Source of the DNA: Oscillospiraceae bacterium
GTDB taxonomy: Bacteria > Bacillota > Clostridia > Oscillospirales > Oscillospiraceae
Length of the DNA: 64,000 bases
NCBI GenBank assembly: GCA_902790375.1
Contig: CADARY010000001.1
Location: 54,260 to 118,259 of the forward strand
Direction of reading: 5' to 3'
Every line of letters starts with the position of its first letter. Position 1 is the first letter of the stretch. Under the pieces are notes generated by a model that saw only the letters and a list, made by a program, of their open reading frames with translations, was not told the origin of the DNA and searched no databases. The position numbers were made by a program, and so were the translations under genes. Shown piece by piece: positions 50,554-60,313 of the stretch.

Positions 50554-52806
50554 TTAATCGTTTGGATCGTTATCTGCGTAAATTGTTACATCGGAAAAGC
50601 GCTTGTCCTGGCAAAATTCCATGACAACGCCGGCGATCGTCCCGCGAAGCCCGGCATTGACGCCGCCGTAAATCATGACGCGGTAACGGTATCGGTTGTT
50701 TACCTTCACTACGGCCAGCGGCGCCGGGCCGAGGATTTCAGCGTTGAACCCCTGTCCGATCAATCCGTCAAGCCTTGCGCGTATCATTCTGCATGCGAGA
50801 TACACATGCTCCTCGCTCATACCGGACACGGTAATGGACAGGAGCTCTGAAAAAGGAGGCGTGTGCTGCAGCTTTCTCAATTCGATTTCAGAGCGGTAAA
50901 AAGCAGGATAGTCCTGCTTTGCCGCCTGAAGGATCACTTCATTCTCCGGTGTATAGGTCTGGATCACCGCCCGCCCCGGTTTTTGTCCGCGGCCGCTTCT
51001 TCCCACCACCTGTGTGATAAGAGAAAAGCTGCGCTCGCCGGCGCGATAGCTCCCTGCATAAAGGCTTTGATCCGCCGATATGACGCCTACCAGAGTGACA
51101 TTTTCAAAATTGAGTCCCTTTGTCACCATCTGTGTCCCGACCATGATCGGGATGTTTTCGCTGCGGAAGCGCTCAAGCAGTTTTTCATGAGAACCGGCAG
51201 GCGCGACGGTATCGGCGTCCATGCGCAGTACCTCCCTGCCGGGGAACAGCTCTTTCAGCTCACTCTCAACCATCTGCGTACCGACGCCGATATATTTCAG
51301 GGTGCCGCCGCAATCCGGGCAGCTCTCATCCGGGCGCTGGGAATACCCGCAGTAATGGCAGAGGAGCCTGCGATTTGCGCTGTGATATGTGAGAGATACA
51401 CTGCAGCGCGGGCATTTATAGACGTAGCCGCATTCTCCGCAGCTGATAAGTCTGTTCGCTCCCCGACGGTTGATAAAGAGAATGCTCTGTTCCCCACGGT
51501 CGAGATTGTCTTGCAGCTCCTGGCGCAAAACGCTGCTGATACTGCCGCCGTTTCCCTGGCGCAGCTCCCGCTTCATATCCACGATTTCAACCGCAGGCAG
51601 CTCGTGCTCGTTATAGCGGTTATGCATCTCAAAAAAGGCATAACGCCCGTTCTCCGCATTGTACATGCTGACAACGTCAGGCGTTGCCGAGCCTAAGAGA
51701 AGGAGGCATTTCGCTTTTGCGCAGCGGTATTTCGCCACATCCTGGGCATTATAGCGCGGGATGTTTTCTGATTTATAGGTCTCTTCCTGCTCCTCATCCA
51801 TGATGATGAGACCGAGATTCGGCGTCGGCGCAAAGACAGCGCTTCGCGTACCGATCACCACACGCGCTCTCCCGGTTTTGACCCGCTTCCACTCATCATA
51901 GCGTTCGCCGACAGAAAGGCTGCTGTGCAGGACTGCCACTTCATTGCCGAAATGGGAGGAAAAGGTCTGGATCATCTGCGGTGTCAAGGCGATTTCCGGT
52001 ACAAGCAGGATTACGGCACGGCCGCGCCGTAGCTGGCGGTCGATCAGATGAATATAGACGCTTGTCTTTCCGCTGCCTGTCACGCCGAAAAGAAGAGCGG
52101 CACCCGCCTTGTCAGCCTGGGCAAGAGTGTGGATGCCGTTAAAAGCCTTTTCCTGCTCTGCGGAAAGAGCCGGCAGAGGCTCAATCCCGCCAACGTGGAT
52201 CTGTGGGCGGCGAAACGCCTCTCGCTGGTAAAGCTCCACCGCGCCCGCCTTCTCCAGCGCCTTCAGTGTCGGGCGTTTTGTGCCGGTATGGAGCAGAAGA
52301 TCATGACTTGGGATACATTCAAACGCACACAGCTGCTCAAGGATCGCAGCCTGTCCGGGCGAGCGCATACGTTTTGCGTCCCTCAGCGCCTCGGCCTCTT
52401 CCGGCTCAATGGCAAGACGTACCATCTCCAGGCTTTTGTCCCTGGCACGCCTGCGCCCCTCCTCATCAAACCAGAGCCCTGCCGGGAGCATGGCCCGCAC
52501 GGCGTCATAAACCGTGCAGAAGAAACGCTCCCGCATAAAAAGGGCAAGCTTTATCTGATCCGTCGTCAGAATCGGCTCCGTGTCCAGCAGCGCCAGTATT
52601 GCTTTGAGCGGCTGCTCATAGCTGCTGTGCTCCGCAGTGGCAAGGATAATGCCCTCTGTTCGGCGGTTCCCCCGGGAAAAGGGCACATGGACGCGCATGC
52701 CGGGGAGAGCCTGATCGGCAAGCTCCGGCGGAATCAGATAGTCGTATGGCTTATCGAGCCAATAGGTTGCGGCAGAGACCGCAACCTTCGCTACCGTCCT
52801 GGACAA
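50554..52806 (-). CDS. priA: Primosomal replication protein N' (PriA helicase)
   Basis: A 750-residue superfamily 2 helicase restarting replication forks. It has an N-terminal DNA-binding domain, Walker A LLFGVTGSGKTSVYIHL, DEEQEE, and GSATPD. A zinc region has two pairs each of CGEC, CPRC, CHYC and CPDC type, and the C-terminal helicase half has VVGRSGRG. The start is TTG with GGGGAGAAG upstream and gives an N-terminus at the usual point; no ATG is available nearby. Confidence 0.96.
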   Translation of the reverse strand: MSRTVAKVAVSAATYWLDKPYDYLIPPELADQALPGMRVHVPFSRGNRRTEGIILATAEHSSYEQPLKAILALLDTEPILTTDQIKLALFMRERFFCTVYDAVRAMLPAGLWFDEEGRRRARDKSLEMVRLAIEPEEAEALRDAKRMRSPGQAAILEQLCAFECIPSHDLLLHTGTKRPTLKALEKAGAVELYQREAFRRPQIHVGGIEPLPALSAEQEKAFNGIHTLAQADKAGAALLFGVTGSGKTSVYIHLIDRQLRRGRAVILLVPEIALTPQMIQTFSSHFGNEVAVLHSSLSVGERYDEWKRVKTGRARVVIGTRSAVFAPTPNLGLIIMDEEQEETYKSENIPRYNAQDVAKYRCAKAKCLLLLGSATPDVVSMYNAENGRYAFFEMHNRYNEHELPAVEIVDMKRELRQGNGGSISSVLRQELQDNLDRGEQSILFINRRGANRLISCGECGYVYKCPRCSVSLTYHSANRRLLCHYCGYSQRPDESCPDCGGTLKYIGVGTQMVESELKELFPGREVLRMDADTVAPAGSHEKLLERFRSENIPIMVGTQMVTKGLNFENVTLVGVISADQSLYAGSYRAGERSFSLITQVVGRSGRGQKPGRAVIQTYTPENEVILQAAKQDYPAFYRSEIELRKLQHTPPFSELLSITVSGMSEEHVYLACRMIRARLDGLIGQGFNAEILGPAPLAVVKVNNRYRYRVMIYGGVNAGLRGTIAGVVMEFCQDKRFSDVTIYADNDPND

Positions 52807-52838
52807 CTGTTCTTCTCCCCTAACGTGCTGCGTGCTTA

Positions 52839-53030
52839 TCAGCGGTCAATGCTGAGTTTTCCGGTATATACTTCCTCGATCGCTGTGGAAACAGCTTTTC
52901 TCTCCAGTGGGATCTGCTTCTCTTCCGCCTCGGTCGACAAGGCCCTTGCGCGACGGGCGACGAGGTTTACAAGCTGGTAACGGCTGCCGATCTTATCAAC
53001 GAGTTCGGCTACAGGGGGATAAAGCATCAT
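52839..53030 (-). CDS. rpoZ: RNA polymerase omega subunit
   Basis: A 63-residue omega chain: MLYPPVAELVDKIGSRYQLV at the start and the diagnostic VARRARALS helix, followed by a variable tail. It assists core assembly. The start has GGAGAAT upstream; a 17-residue extension lacks support. The gmk-rpoZ order is widely conserved. Confidence 0.92.
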   Translation of the reverse strand: MMLYPPVAELVDKIGSRYQLVNLVARRARALSTEAEEKQIPLERKAVSTAIEEVYTGKLSIDR

Positions 53031-53102
53031 AATAATTCTCCATTCTGCCGCTGAAAGCCGCGGCGTGCTATTTTTAAACAAATCAGAATCAGATCGGAAG
53101 GC

Positions 53103-53702
53103 TTATGCCTTTTTCAGCAGCTCCGACCAATCGGCAAAGCGGCAATGCTCCGCCTCGATAATCGCATTGAACTGCGCGGCAGCCTTCTCCAAATCGTCAT
53201 TGACAATGAGATAATCGTAAAAATCCGCTTCCTGATACTCCTGACGCGCCCGCTTCAAGCGGCCCTGAATGGCCTCCTCCGTATCGGTGGCGCGTCCTCT
53301 GAGCCGTCTTTCCAGCTCTTCCAGGGAAGGCGGAGCAATGAAGATCAGGACAGCCTCCGGCATCATGCGGCGCACCTGCCGGGCGCCCTGTATCTCAATA
53401 TCCAGCACGACGTTCTTTCCCTCATCCAGGCGCTGCTGGACATAGGCGCGCGGCGTGCCGTAGCGGTTTGAGACATACTCGGCATGCTCCAGAAGCTCGT
53501 TGTTTTTGATCATCTCAAGAAAGCGCTCAAGCTTAACAAAGAAATACTCTCTTCCATCCACCTCGCCGGGCCGGGGATTCCGCGTCGTGACTGAGGTGGA
53601 AAAGCATATGTCGTCCCTGCCCTCAATGGCTTTGAATACCACGGAGCTCTTGCCGGCGCCCGACGGCCCGGAGATAACCAGGAGTTTTCCTTTCTTACTC
53701 AT
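53103..53702 (-). CDS. gmk: Guanylate kinase
   Basis: A 199-residue GMP kinase. The P-loop [10 protein letters not shown] (11-20), the GMP-binding [21 protein letters not shown] region (cited as [11 protein letters not shown]), and the lid region with [11 protein letters not shown] are all typical. Start codon choice is slightly uncertain; ATGs seven codons upstream are possible. It overlaps remA by eight bases. Confidence 0.95.
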   Translation of the reverse strand: MSKKGKLLVISGPSGAGKSSVVFKAIEGRDDICFSTSVTTRNPRPGEVDGREYFFVKLERFLEMIKNNELLEHAEYVSNRYGTPRAYVQQRLDEGKNVVLDIEIQGARQVRRMMPEAVLIFIAPPSLEELERRLRGRATDTEEAIQGRLKRARQEYQEADFYDYLIVNDDLEKAAAQFNAIIEAEHCRFADWSELLKKA

Positions 53703-53958
53703 CCTTATATCCGCCTTCTTCATTGATATCTGAACAGCGCGCAGCCAGTGCCTCCGGTGACAATGCCGAGAGAACGACATTCCCGCTGTCCATGGTGATC
53801 ACAGATTTTGTGCTTCTGCCAAAGGAAGCGTCGATCAGCAGTCCGCGCTCTCTTGCATCCTGAACCATCCGCTTTATGGGCGCTGACTCGGGACTCACGA
53901 TAGCGATGATCCGTTCTGCCGAGATCAGATTGCCAAAACCGATTCCGATCAGCTTCAT
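53695..53958 (-). CDS. remA: RemA/DUF370 family DNA-binding regulator
   Basis: An 87-residue protein of the RemA (YlzA) family: [20 protein letters not shown] at the start (cited as [11 protein letters not shown]), SPESAPIKR and the DATYGR-like [12 protein letters not shown] segment. In Bacillus RemA forms DNA-binding rings that activate matrix and osmoprotection genes. It is shorter frames upstream aside, and the ATG used gives the normal length. It lies 11 bases after yicC, as in Bacillus. Confidence 0.93.
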   Translation of the reverse strand: MKLIGIGFGNLISAERIIAIVSPESAPIKRMVQDARERGLLIDASFGRSTKSVITMDSGNVVLSALSPEALAARCSDINEEGGYKDE

Positions 53959-53969
53959 TCGCTTATTCC

Positions 53970-54848
53970 TTACTCTATATTCTGGATCTGTTCGCGGATT
54001 TTTTCGATCTCCGACTTCAGATCCACCACCGTGTGCGCGATATCGGAGTTCTGGCATTTGGAGCCGATCGTATTGGCCTCTCTGTTAAACTCCTGAATCA
54101 GAAAATCAATCTTTCGGCCCGTCGGGGAATTGCCGTTGATCATGGTCTCAAGCTGACTCATATGACTGCGCAGGCGCACCGTCTCCTCGTCGACGGCGAT
54201 GTGATCGGCAAAGATTGCCGCCTCGGCCAGAATCCGGTTTTCATCTATGCCGGCGCTGTCGAGGACCTCCGCCATTTTGGCCTCCAGCCGGGCTCTGTAC
54301 GCTGCGACGGTTTTGGGGCTTTCTTGTTCGACGGTCTCAACCAGCGCACGGATCGTGCCGAGTCTTGAGAGCACATCCTCCCGGAGCTTTTCTCCTTCAC
54401 GCAGACGCATGGCGTCGAAATCCTTCAGCGCGTTTTCGGCAATGCCGAGGATACCGGCAGAGATCGCATCCGCATCCAGATCCTTTTTCTCCACCGTCAA
54501 AACGTCCGGAAAGCGGCTGACGGAAAGCGCGCTTGCGTCATTCGGCAGATGATACTCCTCTGCGATATGCTGCAAAGCCTCCAGGTAACCGCGCAAAAGC
54601 GCTTCGTTGACTTTGACATTCATTTCCCCGCTGTCTGTGGAATCCACACTGACAAACACATCGACCTTCCCGCGGCTGATATGCTGCTGTACAGCAGATT
54701 TCACAGCATCCTCAACAAAGAGGAAGTTCCTGGGCAGACGCACCGATACGTCCAGATAACGGTTGTTTACGCTTTTCAGCTCAACTGCGATTTGGAGCCC
54801 CTCTACCGCTCCCTTCGCGCAGCCATAGCCGGTCATGCTTTTGATCAT
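53970..54848 (-). CDS. yicC: YicC family endoribonuclease
   Basis: A 292-residue protein with the YicC_N start [13 protein letters not shown] and the conserved [13 protein letters not shown] segment, and the C-terminal DUF1732-type end ([36 protein letters not shown]). Members have been described as endoribonucleases linked to RNA decay. It heads the yicC-remA-gmk-rpoZ-priA run shared with Bacillus. ATG after GGGAGG. Confidence 0.92.
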   Translation of the reverse strand: MIKSMTGYGCAKGAVEGLQIAVELKSVNNRYLDVSVRLPRNFLFVEDAVKSAVQQHISRGKVDVFVSVDSTDSGEMNVKVNEALLRGYLEALQHIAEEYHLPNDASALSVSRFPDVLTVEKKDLDADAISAGILGIAENALKDFDAMRLREGEKLREDVLSRLGTIRALVETVEQESPKTVAAYRARLEAKMAEVLDSAGIDENRILAEAAIFADHIAVDEETVRLRSHMSQLETMINGNSPTGRKIDFLIQEFNREANTIGSKCQNSDIAHTVVDLKSEIEKIREQIQNIE

Positions 54849-54860
54849 ACTGCCTCCCGA

Positions 54861-55268
54861 TCAATTGATTTTTATGATATCAAAGCTTATGGGGTTTTTA
54901 TTCTTTTTCAGTCTCTGGGTCAATACCGTGATGACGGAGCCGAGAAGGAAACCGAGGAAGGTGCACAGCACACAGATCCCTTCAGAGGCTCCTGCCGCAT
55001 AAGCGGAAAAGCAGCAAAGCACGGCAAGCAGGATCGGAACGATGTATACAAGCACAATTGCGCTATATACGTGTGAGGATTTGCTCTCGATCAGCACCCT
55101 CTGCCCGGGGCGCGCCCCGACCAGGTTTCTTGCGACGGTTTTCAGTTCGTTCTGAAACACGCACGCTTCACAGCTTGCGCAGTTGGAGCCGCAAGCTGTG
55201 GCGCGTGTCACAACCACCTCGGCGGTCTGATCGTTCAGGCATCTGAACACGACGGCATCCTGTGTCAT
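54861..55268 (-). CDS. RseC/MucC-like SoxR-reducing membrane protein
   Basis: A 135-residue protein with an N-terminal cluster of four Cys (C26, C30, C33, C36 in ACGSNCASCEAC), a short soluble domain, and two membrane helices at about 68-86 and 92-113. This is the RseC_MucC layout. In proteobacteria it acts with Rnf-type electron transfer to reduce SoxR; in Clostridia the role is unclear. It lies 13 bases after cdaR and 12 before yicC. Confidence 0.85.
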   Translation of the reverse strand: MTQDAVVFRCLNDQTAEVVVTRATACGSNCASCEACVFQNELKTVARNLVGARPGQRVLIESKSSHVYSAIVLVYIVPILLAVLCCFSAYAAGASEGICVLCTFLGFLLGSVITVLTQRLKKNKNPISFDIIKIN

Positions 55269-55281
55269 TCGATCACCTCAA

Positions 55282-56586
55282 TCAGTCTTCCGGGGTTTCC
55301 GGGACTTCGACTGTTTTTTCCGCCTCGCTCGCCTTCTCAAGCTGGACATACACGGTATAGTCGTTACCGCCCGTCCTGATGGCGCCCACATCGGTAAAGC
55401 CGTCGACGTAGATCCTCACCTTCGGCGTGTAGGTGCCGACTGATTCATTCATGTCCGCCAGATCCGCAACAGCCCGGATATTCTCATCCTTGAGTGCTGC
55501 AAGGCTCTCAGGATTGCCGCGCAGAGTGACCACGAGGCTCTCTGTCAGGATCCTGGCGCTGACGCCTTCTGTCACATTGATGCAGGAAATGTTGGTCACC
55601 TTAAAGCTCTTGGTCTCGAGTCCGACGATTTCGACCGTCACCTTCGCTTCGGTCGCCCCGGTGATATTCCGCAGTTCGTTATCAATCGGGATCATATAGG
55701 TATCGCTGAAGGAGGTGGTAAAATCAGTCAGATCGATGGAGGAAAGCGTGATTTTGTTGATTCCCGCCAGAAGCTTGGAGTCACCGGCGAGACTGATGCT
55801 TGCAGGCTCGATGGTTACCTTGGTGTTCTCCGCCGTGGCCCCGCCGCCTTCTATCAGATTTACGCCGAGGTTGATCTCTTTCAGCGTCAGGATCGGAAGC
55901 GTCGCCGTGACGACATCGGTGGAGAACTTGATGCCCGTCGTGGAAGCCGGTGTGTTGTCGGCCGTCATCAGGGTATAGCCTGTCTCCACTTCGTAGGTGC
56001 TGTCGATGTTCTCCTTTCCGAAGCTGACCCAGGCATATTCAATGTTTCGCAAATACGCCTCAGGTCCGGAGAGGGTGATGACAGAAGGCTCAAAAACAAC
56101 GTTTTCGGCGGTATAGCCCTCTGCGATCGAACCGTCAAAGCTGCCGCGCACCTGGATTGACTTGGTGGTCTGGGCCGATACCATAAAGTTAATTGTCTCG
56201 GGCGTCTTTCGGGTGACCGTCAGATTGCCGGTATCCGTACCGTCAGGGAAAATAACGGAGTACTGCTGGGAGGTATACGCTGCACGGGAGAGCTTGGATA
56301 CATCGATCTGCGCGCTGATGGTATCCGAGTCAAGGCTGCCGACGATGCGCCGCGGTCCTACGACCTCAACCGTGACAGTGCTGGTATCCATGTCGGTAAT
56401 GACAAGATTTCTGGAATCTCTGAGCAGATCCTCCCCCACGAGCTGTACGCGGACGCCGCGGAAGGTCTGCTTGAATTCCTCTGTCTCCACGCTTGCCACG
56501 TAGACCCAGATGGTCAGTGAGCAAATCAGTGAGACGATGACCCAAAAGGCCTTGCTGTTATACAGTTTATTCAGCATCGTCTTCAT
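55282..56586 (-). CDS. cdaR: YbbR-domain regulator of CdaA
   Basis: About 434 residues: a membrane segment at ~10-30 (FWVIVSLICSLTIWVYVA), then a long beta-rich outer region with about four YbbR repeats, typically beginning VTVEVVGPRRIVG, and an acidic tail. In Bacillus and relatives CdaR (YbbR) binds the CdaA cyclase and adjusts c-di-AMP output. It overlaps cdaA by 20 bases. The third codon (ATG) is better spaced from GAGG than the first. The usual third partner glmM does not follow. Confidence 0.93.
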   Translation of the reverse strand: MKTMLNKLYNSKAFWVIVSLICSLTIWVYVASVETEEFKQTFRGVRVQLVGEDLLRDSRNLVITDMDTSTVTVEVVGPRRIVGSLDSDTISAQIDVSKLSRAAYTSQQYSVIFPDGTDTGNLTVTRKTPETINFMVSAQTTKSIQVRGSFDGSIAEGYTAENVVFEPSVITLSGPEAYLRNIEYAWVSFGKENIDSTYEVETGYTLMTADNTPASTTGIKFSTDVVTATLPILTLKEINLGVNLIEGGGATAENTKVTIEPASISLAGDSKLLAGINKITLSSIDLTDFTTSFSDTYMIPIDNELRNITGATEAKVTVEIVGLETKSFKVTNISCINVTEGVSARILTESLVVTLRGNPESLAALKDENIRAVADLADMNESVGTYTPKVRIYVDGFTDVGAIRTGGNDYTVYVQLEKASEAEKTVEVPETPED

Positions 56587-57454
56587 GTTCATCCTCGCCG
56601 TTGTTCGCCGCGGGCTTGAAGAATCCCTTGATTCCTGCCCATATACCCGTTTTTTCGTTGGTGTTCGTTTCCCGGATCAGAGCCTTTGAAAGCTCGGTCG
56701 CAAGCTCGCCGGTGCTCAGATGCCGTTTCAACGTCCCGTCAAGCGCGACGGAAATATCTCCGCGCTCTTCTGAAACGATGACAACGATTGCGTCAGACTC
56801 TTCGCTGACGCCAAGCCCGGCTCTGTGCCGCGTGCCGAGATCCTTGCTGAGATTCTGGTTCTTCGACAGGGGCAGCACGCAGCCGGCCGCCTCGATCCGC
56901 CCGTCGCGGAGGATCACGGCGCCGTCATGCAGAGGAGCATTCTTGAAGAAAAGGTTTTTGATTAGCTCTGCGTTTGTATCCGCATTTACAACCGAACCGG
57001 TGCCGATGATCGGAGAGAGCGATACATTGCGCTCAAAAACCAGCAGCGCGCCGGTGTTGGAGGCCGCCATATCGCCGCAGGCCTGCGCCACCTCGCTGAT
57101 GGTGCGGGTCATATCCCCCTTTTCTCCGCCAATGCTGGTATTGATAGAGCTGCCCATACGCTCCAGCAGTCTCCGCAGCTCCGGCTGAAAGAGGATGACG
57201 AGGGCAATCATGCCCAATTCCACAGCCTTGCGCAAAATATAGTTGATCATTCTCAGGCCGAAGAAGTCCGAAACCCACAAGGCCGCCAGGACCAGGATCA
57301 GGCCTTTGGCGAGATTGATGAAGTTTGACTTTCGGATAAACCAGATCGTCCGGTAAATCAGGTAGGCCACAATGATAATGTCGACAAAGTCGGCAATCCC
57401 CATTGTCGCCATATAATTGCCCGCACGCGCAAGGGCGCTGGTAATTCTGTCCAT
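56567..57454 (-). CDS. cdaA: Diadenylate cyclase CdaA
   Basis: A 295-residue enzyme that makes c-di-AMP from ATP. Three membrane helices lie at ~20-90, followed by the DAC domain with PLHDGAVIL (DGA at 177-179) and GTRHRAGLG (RHR at 209-211), the two catalytic motifs. A 50-residue charged tail follows. c-di-AMP controls potassium and osmolyte balance and wall integrity. It is the first gene of the long operon running toward spoVM. Confidence 0.95.
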   Translation of the reverse strand: MDRITSALARAGNYMATMGIADFVDIIIVAYLIYRTIWFIRKSNFINLAKGLILVLAALWVSDFFGLRMINYILRKAVELGMIALVILFQPELRRLLERMGSSINTSIGGEKGDMTRTISEVAQACGDMAASNTGALLVFERNVSLSPIIGTGSVVNADTNAELIKNLFFKNAPLHDGAVILRDGRIEAAGCVLPLSKNQNLSKDLGTRHRAGLGVSEESDAIVVIVSEERGDISVALDGTLKRHLSTGELATELSKALIRETNTNEKTGIWAGIKGFFKPAANNGEDEHEDDAE

Positions 57455-57506
57455 GAAAGCTCCCCTTTATTTGTCTGTGAACCATATACAGGTGTCTTAT
57501 CAATAT

Positions 57507-57535
57507 ATTATACCGCAAAGCACGCGAAAACGCAA
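57507..57535 (-). promoter_or_regulatory. Sigma-A promoter of the cdaA operon
   Basis: TTGCGT (57535-57530) and TATAAT (57512-57507) on minus with a 17-base spacer, about 50 bases before the cdaA ATG. Confidence 0.75.
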
Positions 57536-57555
57536 TAACCTTGGTGCTTTCCGAG

Positions 57556-57589
57556 GAATAAAAAGGGAAGCCGCCATGCGGCTCCCTTT
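57556..57589 (-). terminator. Terminator of the liv operon
   Basis: AAGGGAGCCGC-atg-GCGGCTTCCCTT, eleven pairs with one bulged T, followed by TTTATT on minus. It lies 12 bases after the livF stop and before the cdaA promoter. Confidence 0.85.
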
Positions 57590-57600
57590 CTGTCAATATT

Positions 57601-58305
57601 TCAGCTGCCGAGATACGCTTTCTTGACGTCTTCATTTACCAGCAGCTCTCTGCCGGTGCCCGACAGGCCTATGCTGCCGGTCTCAAGCACATAGGCGAAG
57701 TCTGCGATCTTGAGCGCCATGTTGGCGTTTTGTTCGATCAGCAGCACCGTCACGCCCTGGGCGTTGATTTGACGAATGATCTCGAAGATATCCTTCACCA
57801 CCAGCGGCGCAAGGCCCAGCGAAGGCTCATCCATCATGATGAGCTTTGGCTTGCACATCAGCGCTCTTGCCACGGCAAGCATTTGCTGCTCGCCGCCGGA
57901 GAGTGTGCCGCCGGCCTGCCAGGAGCGCTCCTTAAGGCGCGGGAAGAGCTCGTAGACCCAATCCAGGTCTTTTTCAATCTGCGCCTTGTCATTACGCAGG
58001 TACGCACCGATCTTCAGGTTTTCCAGCACGGTGAGGTTTGTGAATACACGCCGCCCCTCGGGCACCATGGCGATACCCTTTTCGAGGATCTTGTAGATGG
58101 GCTGGCCCAGCAGCTCCTGCCCGTCGTAGGTGATGGAGCCGCTGTCTGCCTTGACAAGACCGGAGATCGTACGCAGTGTGGTGGATTTGCCTGCGCCGTT
58201 TGCGCCGATCAGCGTCACGATCTTCCCCTCCGGGACCTCCATGCTGATCCCGCGAAGGGCGCGGATGCCGCCGTAGGATACATGCAGATTCTCAATTTTC
58301 AGCAT
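57601..58305 (-). CDS. livF: Branched-chain amino acid ABC transporter ATPase LivF
   Basis: A 234-residue ATPase. Walker A is GANGAGKSTTLRT near residue 34, the signature TLSGGEQQMLAVARAL (cited as LSGGEQQ), and Walker B LIMMDEPSLGLAP. Shorter than LivG, it lacks the extra loop. It overlaps the livG stop by 14 bases and ends the liv operon. It energises uptake with LivG through the LivHM channel. Confidence 0.95.
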   Translation of the reverse strand: MLKIENLHVSYGGIRALRGISMEVPEGKIVTLIGANGAGKSTTLRTISGLVKADSGSITYDGQELLGQPIYKILEKGIAMVPEGRRVFTNLTVLENLKIGAYLRNDKAQIEKDLDWVYELFPRLKERSWQAGGTLSGGEQQMLAVARALMCKPKLIMMDEPSLGLAPLVVKDIFEIIRQINAQGVTVLLIEQNANMALKIADFAYVLETGSIGLSGTGRELLVNEDVKKAYLGS

Positions 58306-59146
58306 CGTCTACCACCCCCAGATAGGCGTCGATCACTTTTTCATTCGCCCGAATCTCCTCAGGGACGCCCTGTGCAATCAGTCGGCCGAAGTCCAGCACA
58401 TAAATACGGTCGGAAATATCCATAACCAGATCCATATGATGCTCGATCAGCACGATCGAAACATCAAAATCCTTGCGGATCTGCCCGATAAACTGTGTCA
58501 GCTCCTGGGTTTCCTGCGGGTTCATGCCCGCGGCCGGCTCATCGAGCAGCAGCAGCTTCGGATGCGTTGCAAGTGCCCGCGCAATTTCAAGCCTGCGCTG
58601 CTTGCCGTAAGGCAGCGAGGTTGCAAGCTCATCCTTGAGCTCCTCTAACCCCACAATTTTGAGAAGCTCCAGGACCTCGCGGCGGTTGTTCTCCTCCTCG
58701 GCACGGTTGAAGCGGAAGGCCGCCGAGAAGAGATTGCTGCTGCGCTTGAGATGCTTGGCAACCAGGATGTTGTCAAACACCGTCATGCTCTTCCAGAGGC
58801 GGATATTCTGGAAGGTACGGGCCATGCCGAGCTTTGTAAGCTGGTCGGGCGTAGGCTCCTTCACCTGCTTATAGAGATCGGCATACTCGCCCAGATAGCT
58901 TTTTTTCATCTTGCCGTGCGGATGGTTTTCCACCACACAGTCCCCGTCGAAGTATACGCGCCCGTTGGTCGGGGCATAAACGCCGGTAATCACGTTGAAG
59001 GCTGTGGTCTTGCCGGCGCCGTTAGGGCCGATGATGGCGACGATCTCGCCCTCCCGTACTTCCATGCTCAGGTCGTTGACGGCGACCACGCCGCCGAACT
59101 GCATGGTCACATGCTCGACCGACAGAATTTTTTTCTGCTCAGTCAT
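58292..59146 (-). CDS. livG: Branched-chain amino acid ABC transporter ATPase LivG
   Basis: A 284-residue ATPase with Walker A GPNGAGKTTAFNVI, the signature region reading TSLPYGKQRRLEIARAL (degenerate SGG, normal for LivG), and Walker B LLLLDEPAAGMNP, followed by IEHHMDLVMDISDRI. The 30-residue insertion after Walker A, typical of LivG, is present. It overlaps livM by four bases. Confidence 0.95.
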   Translation of the reverse strand: MTEQKKILSVEHVTMQFGGVVAVNDLSMEVREGEIVAIIGPNGAGKTTAFNVITGVYAPTNGRVYFDGDCVVENHPHGKMKKSYLGEYADLYKQVKEPTPDQLTKLGMARTFQNIRLWKSMTVFDNILVAKHLKRSSNLFSAAFRFNRAEEENNRREVLELLKIVGLEELKDELATSLPYGKQRRLEIARALATHPKLLLLDEPAAGMNPQETQELTQFIGQIRKDFDVSIVLIEHHMDLVMDISDRIYVLDFGRLIAQGVPEEIRANEKVIDAYLGVVDDAEN

Positions 59147-60300
59147 GACTCTGCCTCCTTTACCGGGGTCTTTTTCTTTTTCCGGAACAGGTCAGGCAGC
59201 TCCTTCTCCCCCATGATACCCTGGCGGAAGAAAAGAACCACAATCATGATGATGACGGAAAAAACAACAAGACGGAAGCCGTTTCTGAAGATATTCGGCG
59301 CCTCGATTCCCAGGAACTTGCCGGAATCCAGGCCGCGCAGCCACCATTCCGAGGCCGCCACGAAGAGGAAGGAGCCGATCACGGAGCCGGTGATGGAGCC
59401 TATACCGCCCAGCACCACCATAAGAAGGATCTCATAGGTCATGGCCGATTTGAAGTTGTTGGCCTGCGCGATGGAGAGAACCATGGCAAGCGTCGCACCG
59501 GCGACGCCGGCGAAGAAGGAGCTCGTCACGAAAGCGATCATCTTGTGTTTGGCAAGATTGATGCCCATGGCCTCCGCCGCGATCTCATCGTCGCGGATGG
59601 CCTTGAAAGCGCGGCCATAGGTGGAGTTTACGATCAGGACGATCAGCGCGATGGATACCGTCGCGATCAAGACCGGCACAAAGGTTGACAGACTCAGCTT
59701 TGCCCCGGCGATCTCCAGCTTGAATTTACTGGCACGCGCAAAGTTTTTCAGCAGATTCGAGCCGTTTGTAATCGGGCCGAGCTTGCTCCACTGGAAAAGC
59801 GCACGGATGATTTCAGCAAAGCCGAGGGTCGCGATGGCCAGATAATCCGACTTGAGGCGCAGGACCGGCAGGCCGATCAGCCATGCCAGGAGCGCCGCCA
59901 CAGCGCCCGCGAGGATGAGGGCGATCAGGATGCCGAGCGCGGTGCCGAAGCCGCCCATGTGCCTGGACAGCTGCTCCGGGATGGAAAAACGCACAGCCGC
60001 ATCGTAATACTGATATACCGCGTCGCGGGATTTATCCGGGATCGTAAAGATCGCATAGGTGTAAGCGCCGAGGAGCATAAACCCTGCATGGCCCAGGGAA
60101 AAAAGCCCGGTATAGCCGTTGAGCAGGTTCATGGATACGGCGGCAAGGGCGTATACCGCACCCTTCTGCAGCACGATCAGCAGCATGCCCAGCCTGTCGG
60201 TGGGCTTGATGACCTGGTCGAGCACAAAGATCAGGGTGAGGAAGGCCAGCACCGCAAGAAATGCGAGCCAGGCATTCTTTTTACTTCTTGTTTGTATCAT
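59143..60300 (-). CDS. livM: Branched-chain amino acid ABC transporter permease LivM
   Basis: A 385-residue permease with about nine or ten membrane segments. The family region LPVLRLKSDYLAIATLGFAEI (cited as LKSDYLAIATLGF) and the EAA-like GRAFKAIRDDEIAAEAMGI that contacts the ATPases are clear. A charged C-terminal tail ends the protein. It follows livH by 13 bases. Confidence 0.94.
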   Translation of the reverse strand: MIQTRSKKNAWLAFLAVLAFLTLIFVLDQVIKPTDRLGMLLIVLQKGAVYALAAVSMNLLNGYTGLFSLGHAGFMLLGAYTYAIFTIPDKSRDAVYQYYDAAVRFSIPEQLSRHMGGFGTALGILIALILAGAVAALLAWLIGLPVLRLKSDYLAIATLGFAEIIRALFQWSKLGPITNGSNLLKNFARASKFKLEIAGAKLSLSTFVPVLIATVSIALIVLIVNSTYGRAFKAIRDDEIAAEAMGINLAKHKMIAFVTSSFFAGVAGATLAMVLSIAQANNFKSAMTYEILLMVVLGGIGSITGSVIGSFLFVAASEWWLRGLDSGKFLGIEAPNIFRNGFRLVVFSVIIMIVVLFFRQGIMGEKELPDLFRKKKKTPVKEAES

Positions 60301-60313
60301 GACTGACCTCCTC

